Positions 1 through 5,051 of a DNA stretch of 11,603 nucleotides are shown here, in pieces (within the stretch, counting starts at the first letter, position 1; every line of letters starts with the position of its first letter). Below the pieces are notes generated by a model. That model searched no databases. It saw only the letters and a program-made list of their open reading frames with translations, and had not been told where the DNA came from. The translations under genes and the position numbers were made by a program. Source of the stretch: an uncultured Collinsella sp. (GTDB lineage Bacteria; Actinomycetota; Coriobacteriia; Coriobacteriales; Coriobacteriaceae); assembly GCA_900544755.1 (NCBI GenBank), contig UQWQ01000065.1, positions 1 through 11,603 of the forward strand. The letters run 5' to 3'.

Positions 1-10
1 AAGCTGAAAG

Positions 11-44
11 GCAGATTGCCGCTCTGGCGGGTTTGCAGCGTCGA
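11..44. repeat. Intergenic repeat element, copy 1
   Basis: This 34-bp stretch matches 5014-5047 at identical spacing: CAGATTGCC, ten variable bases, then GTTTGCAGCGTCGA (14 of 14 identical), with similarity continuing to about 51 (19 of 21 over 31-51). The variable core here can fold as CCGC (19-22), loop TCTG, GCGG (27-30). It lies just past the SIS gene and its hairpin, read on the minus strand. Function is unknown; a dispersed structured element at gene ends is the simplest reading. Confidence 0.6.
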
Positions 45-47
45 GCG

Positions 48-75
48 GTTACGGCGTTTGGTAAAACGCCGTAAC
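48..75 (-). terminator. Perfect 12-bp hairpin at the end of the SIS gene
   Basis: The arms at 48-59 and 64-75 are exact reverse complements (12 bp, GTTACGGCGTTT on the plus strand) around a GGTA loop. The 75 end touches the last base of the SIS gene's TAG stop. It is the natural 3' end of that transcript. There is no run of T after it on the minus strand, so it may terminate poorly or mainly protect the 3' end. It could also serve a gene entering from the left on the plus strand, since the hairpin is symmetric, but no T-run follows on that side either. Confidence 0.6.
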
Positions 76-1067
76 TAATAATCAAGCTTCCACATGTAAC
101 GGCGCGTCATATAGTCCTTGTGGGTAACGGCAGAGAGCGCGCGCATATACACGTTGTTGAGGATCGGGGCAAAGATCAGGTGGTTGAAGTACTCGCTCAC
201 GCTGTCCTTGATGTCGTTGAGGCCGAGCTCCTTGGCGTCGAGCTGGTAGACGCGCTCGCCACCGTACTGATTGACAAAACGGATGCCGCGCTCGTCGTTG
301 CAGCGGCTGCGGCCGACGCTGATGAGCTGGAACAGCGAGGTACGCTTGTCCAGAATCTCGAAGGGGCCGTGGAAGAAGTCGCAGGTGTTGATGGTGCAGG
401 AGTCGATCTGCAGCATCTCCTGCACGTTGCAGATGCTAAAGACGTAGGCGGCACCGAAGAGCGGGCCCTGGGCCATGACGTTGATGCAGGGCTTGTCGGC
501 GTTCTGCTCGGCCCACTTAGCAGCGAGCGGACGGGTGTATTCGACGGCCTTGCGATAGATGGGGTCGACCAAGTCGAACGCGGCCATAGCGGTCTCGTAC
601 TCGGCATAGCCCTCGGTCTGCTGCGTGAGCTCCATGGCGATCATGGTCACGACGGCGGAGTTGGTGCGCCCCATGCAAGACTCGTCAACGGCCAAGCTGT
701 CGTACTGGATCTTGTAGTCGCAGACCTCGGTGAGGCCGGACTCGTCAACATAGATGGCGATGGTGCTGGCGCCGTGGTCCTTGGCGACCTGGGCGGCGAC
801 GATGGTCTCCTTGGTGCCGCGCATGGACACGACGACGGCCAGGGTGTTCTCGTTGACGTAGGCCGGGGTGGCGTGCACAAACTCGTTGCTGGTGTAGCTG
901 GAGCTCACGACCTGCGTGGCCTCGTGCTCCATAAAGTACTGGGCAGGATAGTTGCCGCCGTTGGATCCGCCGGCGCCGATCCACACGACGCGCTTGATGC
1001 CGCCCTTGTCTGCCTTGTCAGCCAAAACCTGGGAGACGACATCCTTAACCTGTTCCTGAGTAGTCAT
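75..1067 (-). CDS. SIS-domain sugar-phosphate deglycase (FrlB/FraB-like)
   Basis: A 330-residue cytosolic protein made of two SIS (sugar isomerase) domains. SIS-1 has the GAGGSN turn (31-36) and the phosphate-binding stretch SMRGTKET (81-88). SIS-2 has E217 (VQEML) and H233 (FFHGPFE) exactly 16 residues apart, the spacing of the catalytic Glu/His pair in GlmS and in the FraB/FrlB deglycases. The end (RRYMWKLDY) resembles the FrlB C-terminus. The family cleaves 6-phosphorylated Amadori compounds such as fructoselysine-6-P into glucose-6-P and the free amine. The exact substrate cannot be read from sequence; fructose-asparagine-P, glucoselysine-P or an amino-sugar phosphate are alternatives. 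The ATG at 1067 follows AGAAAGG (1084-1078). It is divergent from a GntR/UTRA regulator, its likely controller. No kinase or transporter gene is in view. Confidence 0.82.
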   Translation of the reverse strand: MTTQEQVKDVVSQVLADKADKGGIKRVVWIGAGGSNGGNYPAQYFMEHEATQVVSSSYTSNEFVHATPAYVNENTLAVVVSMRGTKETIVAAQVAKDHGASTIAIYVDESGLTEVCDYKIQYDSLAVDESCMGRTNSAVVTMIAMELTQQTEGYAEYETAMAAFDLVDPIYRKAVEYTRPLAAKWAEQNADKPCINVMAQGPLFGAAYVFSICNVQEMLQIDSCTINTCDFFHGPFEILDKRTSLFQLISVGRSRCNDERGIRFVNQYGGERVYQLDAKELGLNDIKDSVSEYFNHLIFAPILNNVYMRALSAVTHKDYMTRRYMWKLDY

Positions 1068-1272
1068 CGTGCATCAGCCTTTCTTCTCGTTTGATGCTCT
1101 TGATGGCATACAAGTTACATACATGTTTTGGTTATGTCGACTAGTTGTATGCTATATTTGTCTTAGATATTTTGCTGGTAAAGTTTTCGGCAATCCATTA
1201 TCAGCGGTTTTGTTGTCATGTTGGATACATGCTTGGTTCAGTAAGCATACAGGTTAGATATAGGTTGTTCGC
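1068..1272. promoter_or_regulatory. Divergent promoter/operator region with CATACA motifs
   Basis: This AT-rich spacer between the SIS gene and the GntR gene holds four exact CATACA hexamers: 1107-1112 and 1118-1123 (plus strand, 11 bp apart, one helical turn), 1146-1151 (as TGTATG) and 1246-1251 (plus). A related GATACATG lies at 1224-1231. The 20-mers at 1106-1125 and 1245-1264 match at 16 of 20 positions. One block sits upstream of each gene start, as expected for operators of an autoregulated GntR repressor. Weak promoter candidates for the regulator are TTGGTT (1233-1238) and TAGATA (1255-1260), 16 bp apart. That would give a very short leader. No strong sigma-70 match is seen for the SIS gene. 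Confidence 0.5.
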
Positions 1273-1995
1273 ATGAGCACTTCGTCGAAAAAGAACTTGG
1301 CCCAATACGAGCGTCTGGCGGGCACGCTGCGTGACCGCATCGCCGCCGGCATCTACGCGTGCGGAGACAAGCTGCCGTCCGAGATGGAGCTCATGGGCGA
1401 ATCGGGCCTGTCGCGCAGCACTGTGCGTCACGCGCTTAAGGTGCTTGTTGACGAGGGCCTGGTTCGCACCGAGCGCGGACGCGGCGCCTTTGTGGCTGAC
1501 ACGCCGGCGCTCCACGAGAACAACCTGGTGTTTTCGAGCTATACCAAGCAGGTCGAAGGCCAGGGTATGAAGCCCACCACGCGCACGGTGGACTCGGGCT
1601 TTGCCAAAGCAATGGGCAGCGTGGCCAAGTTCTTTGACGCTAGCGTGGGCAGCAAGCTTGTCAAACTTGTCCGCCTGCGTTACCTGGACGATGCGCCACT
1701 GTGCCTGGAGACCACCTATTTGCCGCCAAGCTTTGGGTCGCTCATCGATCGCGATATCAACGGTTCGCTCTACGCCACGCTGCGCCAGGAGTTCCATCGT
1801 GCGCCGGCGCAGGGGCATAAGACCTTTGAGGTGTGCTATGCCTCGCAAAACGAGGCGTTTTTGCTCAACGTTGAGCGCGGGCAGGCGCTGATCCTGATCA
1901 CCGACTACGTCTACGACACCGACGGTCGCCCGCTCCATGTCTCCAAGCGCATCCAACGTACCGACCGCGCCAAATACACCGAGCCCATCGGTTAG
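1273..1995 (+). CDS. GntR-family transcriptional regulator (HutC/UTRA type)
   Basis: A 240-residue regulator. The N-terminal winged helix-turn-helix (about 10-78) shows the GntR hallmarks: LRDRIAAGIYACGDKLPSE, then SRSTVRHALKVLVDEGLV, then the wing ERGRGAFV. Residues about 95-232 form a UTRA effector domain (LRYLDDAPLCLETTYLP, then Y-DTDGRPLHVSK). HutC-type members bind a small ligand, often a sugar phosphate or amino acid derivative, and leave DNA on binding. Placed divergently from an FrlB-like deglycase, it parallels E. coli FrlR, so control of that gene and of itself by the deglycase substrate is the likely role (inference). The ATG at 1273 has only a weak TAGG (1261-1264) in front of it. 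No clear terminator follows the TAG stop. Confidence 0.88.
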   Translation: MSTSSKKNLAQYERLAGTLRDRIAAGIYACGDKLPSEMELMGESGLSRSTVRHALKVLVDEGLVRTERGRGAFVADTPALHENNLVFSSYTKQVEGQGMKPTTRTVDSGFAKAMGSVAKFFDASVGSKLVKLVRLRYLDDAPLCLETTYLPPSFGSLIDRDINGSLYATLRQEFHRAPAQGHKTFEVCYASQNEAFLLNVERGQALILITDYVYDTDGRPLHVSKRIQRTDRAKYTEPIG

Positions 1996-2146
1996 CGCAC
2001 TAAACGAGGCGAAAACTAACTAATATACGTTTTACCTGCGGTTTTTATAAAATCTCAAGCCAGAATGGCGCAAGTGCCGGCATCGCCTGGCAATACGCGC
2101 CGTCCAAGCTCAACTGTTCCTGCTCAGAATATCCAGCACCGTAAAC

Positions 2147-2269
2147 CTAAGTGAGTAGACTTTTCGCGACCCGCCGAGCACACCCAAAACAGCCACCTCC
2201 GTGACCTGCGGTTTTACTAAGGCAGATACGCCTTGTGCTCGACCCGCGCCAAAAAGTCTACTCACTTAG
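2147..2269. repeat. 123-bp palindromic element with perfect 18-bp inverted ends
   Basis: CTAAGTGAGTAGACTTTT at 2147-2164 is the exact reverse complement of 2252-2269. After a symmetric 10/10 mismatch, the inner arms CGAGCACA (2175-2182) and TGTGCTCG (2234-2241) pair perfectly. The 51-bp centre can fold further (AAAAC 2186-2190 with GTTTT 2211-2215, or CTGC 2206-2209 with GCAG 2222-2225). No transposase is encoded. If the outermost dinucleotide of the repeat is taken as TA (2148-2149 and 2267-2268), it would fit a TA target-site duplication of the IS630/mariner type, but this is speculative. It is best viewed as a MITE-like or large REP-like element, or a structured RNA; copy number elsewhere is unknown. 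Confidence 0.7.
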
Positions 2270-2273
2270 TTCG

Positions 2274-2307
2274 AATCGAAGCCAAACGGACCCAAATCGA
2301 AGCCAAA
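2274..2307. repeat. Two 13-bp direct repeats, 21-bp period
   Basis: AATCGAAGCCAAA occurs at 2274-2286 and again at 2295-2307, separated by eight bases. The pair begins five bases after the end of the 123-bp palindrome. The period is two helical turns, which could suit a dimeric DNA-binding protein, or it may be a remnant of a short tandem duplication. Confidence 0.6.
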
Positions 2308-2382
2308 TTAAGCCCATCCGCATCAAAAGACGCGTGAATCCGTACTTCTCGCGGTGGATTGACGTTACAAAGCGGCCGAAAT

Positions 2383-2407
2383 AAACCTGTCCCTAAATGG
2401 TAGGTTT
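2383..2407 (-). terminator. Possible hairpin terminator of the acetyltransferase gene
   Basis: AAACCT (2383-2388) pairs with AGGTTT (2402-2407) around a 13-base loop that contains the gene's TAG stop (2393-2395). On the minus strand the stem is followed by ATTTCGG, a poor T-run. The 6-bp AT-rich stem is weak, so this is only a candidate. Confidence 0.35.
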
Positions 2408-2983
2408 GGGGAGGTCGGGAAACCAGGTTGGTTTGGGCTGGTTGGGGACGCGCTCGGCTAGAACCAGCTCCATCCAGCACATGTCGTACCAGCGACCGAA
2501 CTTTTGGGCGCAGCGGTCGAAGGCGCCCACCAGGCGATACCCCATATGGGCATGGAAATCCTGACTGTTGTGCGTCAGGTATTCGTCGTCCTTGTCGTGC
2601 GGCACTGCGATGAGGGCGCACATGTTGGTGATGCCCATCGCGATCAGGCACTGCTTGAGCGCATCATGCAGCTTGCGGCCCAGCCCGCCGTGGCGCACGT
2701 CGCGCGCCAGATAGATCGACGTCTCGACCGACCAGTCGTATGCCTCGCGGCTGTTAAGCGGGCTCACATAGGCATAGCCTACCGGACGCCCGTTCAGCTC
2801 CATCACCAGATACGGATAGCGCTTGAGCGTGCGCTCGATGCGCCCGGCGAACTCCTCAACGCTCGGCACCTCGTATTCGCAGGTAATCGCCGTCTGGCGC
2901 ACATATGGCTCATAGATGGCAAGCAACGCCGGTGCATCATCGGGCGTCGCCAGGCGAATCGTCGGCTCGGACATCTCGGTCAT
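2393..2983 (-). CDS. GNAT acetyltransferase, phosphinothricin/PatA-like
   Basis: A 196-residue cytosolic N-acetyltransferase. It starts with IRLATPDDAPALLAIYEPYV (8-27), the opening of the Pat/Bar (COG1247) branch of GNAT. It has the W-V-E-SIYL strand (84-92), an acetyl-CoA loop RHGGLGRKL (97-105) and the family signature HMGYRLVGAF then KFGRWYDMCWMEL (161-173). Relatives acetylate small amines such as phosphinothricin or methionine sulfoximine using acetyl-CoA; the natural substrate here is unknown. The chosen ATG at 2983 follows GGGAGAAGGG (2997-2988) by four bases; an in-frame TTG at 3007 has no such site. The last 20 or so residues (PNQPKPTWFPDLPKPTI) go beyond the usual fold and are proline-rich. 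It follows ltaE in the same direction with a terminator-like hairpin between. Confidence 0.85.
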   Translation of the reverse strand: MTEMSEPTIRLATPDDAPALLAIYEPYVRQTAITCEYEVPSVEEFAGRIERTLKRYPYLVMELNGRPVGYAYVSPLNSREAYDWSVETSIYLARDVRHGGLGRKLHDALKQCLIAMGITNMCALIAVPHDKDDEYLTHNSQDFHAHMGYRLVGAFDRCAQKFGRWYDMCWMELVLAERVPNQPKPTWFPDLPKPTI

Positions 2984-2999
2984 ACAACCCTTCTCCCTC

Positions 3000-3043
3000 A
3001 AAAGCAAAGGCCGCCCTGCGCCAAACCCAGGCGTAGGACGGCC
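3000..3043 (-). terminator. Terminator between ltaE and the acetyltransferase gene
   Basis: A GC-rich stem at 3010-3022 pairs with 3030-3042 (13 positions with one C/A mismatch and one G/T wobble) around a seven-base loop. On the minus strand it is followed by CCTTTGCTTTTG, a broken T-run. It lies 18 bases after the ltaE stop. The ribosome binding site of the acetyltransferase begins within a few bases of its end, so there is little room for a separate promoter. Partial read-through is likely. Confidence 0.75.
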
Positions 3044-3060
3044 CTCGTCATTGCATCAAG

Positions 3061-4086
3061 CTACAGGACAGCCGCCAACGCGTCGATGTCCTCCTGCGTC
3101 GTGGCCCAGCTGGTGCAAAAGCGCACCACCGTGTGGGTCTCGTCGTACTTTTCCCAGTACTCAATCGAGGCATGCTCGCGAATGCGCGCCATGTCCTCGT
3201 TGGGCAGAATCACAAACTGCTGGTTGGTCGGCGTCTCCAAGAAGAACTGGTAACCGCGCTCGTGCAGCACGCGACGCAGCGCCTGAGCGGTCTCAATCGC
3301 CTGGCGACCAATCTCAAAATACAGGCCGTCGGTAAAGAGCGCCTCAAACTGCACGCCCGTCAGGCGACCCTTGGCCAGCAGCGCGCCGTGCTGCTTAATG
3401 CGCGGAATGGGATGCGCCGGAGCGTGCATGCCGCAAAACACCACGGCCTCGCCGCACAGGGCGCCGCACTTGGTGCCGCCGATGTAGAACACGTCGCACA
3501 GCTGCGCCAGCTCGGGCAGGGTAATGTCGCACTCATCGGCTGCCAGCGCATAGGCCAGGCGGGCGCCATCCACAAACAGCGGAATCTCGCGCTTCTGGCA
3601 CACCGCATAAATCTCGGCCAGCTCGGCCTTGGAGTACAGCGTGCCGTACTCGGTCGACAGGCTCACGTACACGGCGCCCGGAAACACCATGTGCTCGCAG
3701 CTCTCGTTTTCGTAGAACACCTGGATATAGTTTTCGAGATCCTCGGCGTGCATCTTGCCCTCGTAGCCGGGAATGGTGAGCACCTTGTGGCCGCCAAACT
3801 CGATGGCGCCCGCCTCGTGGCAGGCAACGTGGCCGGTCTCGGCGGCAACCACGCCCTCGTACGGCGCGAGCAGCATGTCAATCACCGTCGCGTTGGTCTG
3901 CGTGCCGCCCACCAGCAAAAATACGTCGGCATCGGGAGCCTGACAGGCCTCGCGGATCAGCTGCTTGGCGCGCTCGGTATGCGCATCGGTGCCGTAGCCG
4001 GGCTGCGGCTCCATGTTGGTGTCGACGAGCGCCTGCAGTACCGCCGGGTGTGCGCCGTGGGAATAGTCGTTGTTGAACGCGAGCAT
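3061..4086 (-). CDS. ltaE: Low-specificity L-threonine aldolase
   Basis: A 341-residue cytosolic PLP enzyme of fold type I that cleaves L-threonine or L-allo-threonine to glycine and acetaldehyde. It begins with FNNDYSHGAHPAVLQAL and PGYGTDAHTERA. It contains the PLP-phosphate site GGTQTN (60-65), H86 (ETGHVACHE) stacking on the cofactor, D173 and R176 (FVDGARLAYA), and the Schiff-base lysine K206 in YIGGTKCGAL. Length is normal for the family. The ATG at 4086 follows AGAGAGGA (4099-4092). It sits 45 bp after the PAP2 gene on the same strand, with no hairpin between, so the two are probably co-transcribed. A close relative acting on another beta-hydroxy amino acid cannot be excluded. Confidence 0.9.
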   Translation of the reverse strand: MLAFNNDYSHGAHPAVLQALVDTNMEPQPGYGTDAHTERAKQLIREACQAPDADVFLLVGGTQTNATVIDMLLAPYEGVVAAETGHVACHEAGAIEFGGHKVLTIPGYEGKMHAEDLENYIQVFYENESCEHMVFPGAVYVSLSTEYGTLYSKAELAEIYAVCQKREIPLFVDGARLAYALAADECDITLPELAQLCDVFYIGGTKCGALCGEAVVFCGMHAPAHPIPRIKQHGALLAKGRLTGVQFEALFTDGLYFEIGRQAIETAQALRRVLHERGYQFFLETPTNQQFVILPNEDMARIREHASIEYWEKYDETHTVVRFCTSWATTQEDIDALAAVL

Positions 4087-4131
4087 GGCAATCCTCTCTT
4101 ACCAGGTATCGTCCAGATGATTCAAACGGGG

Positions 4132-4995
4132 CTATTGTACGCCGTGAGGATAGGCAACGCGCGCGGCAAGGCACTCAAGTGCCAACACCAGGGCAAAGCC
4201 GCAGCTCACGTCAGTCAAAAAGTGTGCACCGATCACGATACGGCCAAAGGCGACGAGCGCCGCGACGGCCGCCGCCACCCAAAAGACCACGCGACGACGC
4301 GAAGGCTTTTCCGTAAAGGCCGCCGCGGGAAGCCCCGCAAGCATAAGGCCGATTGCCGCATGCGCGGTGTGCCCGCTCGCGAACGACTTAAAGCCGTCCT
4401 TGATTACGCCGGCCGCAATATAGCTCCACTTGTCGGGGTTGCCGATTACCCACCACGGCTGAAAATTGAGCCCCGGCGTGACCTCGATCACGCGCATGCG
4501 CGGGCGCGACCACAGCGGCTTGACAACCACGTTGAGGATAATGGCCTGAACGACCCACACGGCAAGTACCATCAACGCCCAGCGTGTGAGCTCGTCGGGA
4601 TCGGTGTCGCGTGTGAGGCGGTAGGCGATAAGGTTGGCAGCGATGACCAGCACAAACGTCAGCACCAGCTGAAACGCGATGAGTTTGCCGCCGACACGCT
4701 GCGATCCGACAATCTCGTAGCCGAGCAGGCCCACGTTGATGAGAATGCCCAGCGCGGCGAGCCACTTGCTTGCCTTGGAATCGGGGCGCACCGCTCGCAC
4801 GAGCATAACGCCCGCGATGCTCGCCGTCAGCTCAAACGGTAGCTCGCCGGCCGCCTCGACAAAGCGACCGTACATGCTGCCGATGCTGAACAGCGCGCTC
4901 GAAATCTGATAATCGAAGAAACTGCCCACGCCCAGGCAGAGGGCAAGGATAACCGCGATAGCAGCGGCGTCTTTCTTATAGATGTACCCGAACAT
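4132..4995 (-). CDS. PAP2-family integral membrane phosphatase
   Basis: A 287-residue inner-membrane protein with about six hydrophobic segments (roughly 9-25, 56-68, 78-95, 105-125, 140-158, 236-250 and 263-278). The three acid-phosphatase motifs are intact: KPLWSRPR (159-166), SFASGHTAH (204-212, catalytic H209) and GRIVIGAHFLTD (251-262, with R252, H258 and D262). The family removes phosphate from lipid phosphates such as undecaprenyl pyrophosphate or phosphatidic acid at the outer face of the membrane. The substrate here is not evident. The ATG at 4995 follows AAAGGA (5005-5000). The leader contains copy 2 of the intergenic repeat, and mfd ends 56 bp upstream, so it may share the mfd transcript. 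Confidence 0.85.
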   Translation of the reverse strand: MFGYIYKKDAAAIAVILALCLGVGSFFDYQISSALFSIGSMYGRFVEAAGELPFELTASIAGVMLVRAVRPDSKASKWLAALGILINVGLLGYEIVGSQRVGGKLIAFQLVLTFVLVIAANLIAYRLTRDTDPDELTRWALMVLAVWVVQAIILNVVVKPLWSRPRMRVIEVTPGLNFQPWWVIGNPDKWSYIAAGVIKDGFKSFASGHTAHAAIGLMLAGLPAAAFTEKPSRRRVVFWVAAAVAALVAFGRIVIGAHFLTDVSCGFALVLALECLAARVAYPHGVQ

Positions 4996-5013
4996 GCTTT
5001 CCTTTCGATGGAA

Positions 5014-5047
5014 CCAGATTGCCCAAATGGGGCGTTTGCAGCGTCGA
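5014..5047. repeat. Intergenic repeat element, copy 2
   Basis: It matches 11-44 at the same spacing: CAGATTGCC and GTTTGCAGCGTCGA are conserved while the ten bases between differ. Here the 13-base core folds as GCCC (5021-5024), loop AAATG, GGGC (5030-5033). It begins four bases after the mfd stop (TAA, 5054-5052 on the minus strand) and runs into the leader of the PAP2 gene. As in copy 1, it sits just downstream of a stop codon in the same orientation relative to the preceding gene. Confidence 0.6.
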
Positions 5048-5051
5048 CCCG

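Larger units (their letters stand above)
1996..2392. other. 397-bp non-coding stretch rich in repeats
   Basis: I find no convincing gene here; short reading frames lack both a ribosome binding site and family likeness. It holds a short hairpin (GCCAG 2059-2063 with CTGGC 2087-2091, plus an inner GGC/GCC), a 123-bp palindromic element (2147-2269), two 13-bp direct repeats (2274-2307) and a hairpin over the end of the acetyltransferase gene (2383-2407). The 12-mer ACCTGCGGTTTT occurs twice on the same strand, at 2034-2045 and 2204-2215, the second copy inside the palindrome. The GntR gene and the acetyltransferase gene converge on this stretch, so it would receive transcripts from both sides. 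Confidence 0.6.

Noticed and set aside
120..1094. 324-codon open frame opposite the SIS gene
   Set aside because: Antisense shadow; the SIS protein on the other strand has intact catalytic residues and a ribosome binding site.
1069..1257. 62-codon frame in the divergent promoter region
   Set aside because: It overlaps the SIS gene's ribosome binding site on the other strand and the operator motifs, has no ribosome binding site of its own and resembles no known protein.
2029..2055. T-rich stretch after the GntR gene as an intrinsic terminator
   Set aside because: The GTTTTT run is not preceded by a GC-rich stem; only weak AT pairing is possible.
2147..2269. Reading the palindromic element as part of a CRISPR array or integron attC site
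   Set aside because: There is only one palindrome with no regularly spaced repeats, no cas or integrase gene nearby, and no attC-type core sites were recognised.
2262..2651. 129-codon minus-strand frame overlapping the acetyltransferase gene
   Set aside because: It runs in another frame of a clearly coding gene and its unique end is only the 21-bp-period repeat; no family likeness.
2984..3007. Upstream TTG start for the acetyltransferase (MLLREKGC extension)
   Set aside because: It would start inside the terminator's T-run and place the strong GGGAGAAGGG site inside the gene; the ATG at 2983 fits better.
3133..4842. 569-codon open frame on the plus strand opposite ltaE and the PAP2 gene
   Set aside because: Same reason: an antisense shadow of two well-supported genes with low-complexity composition.
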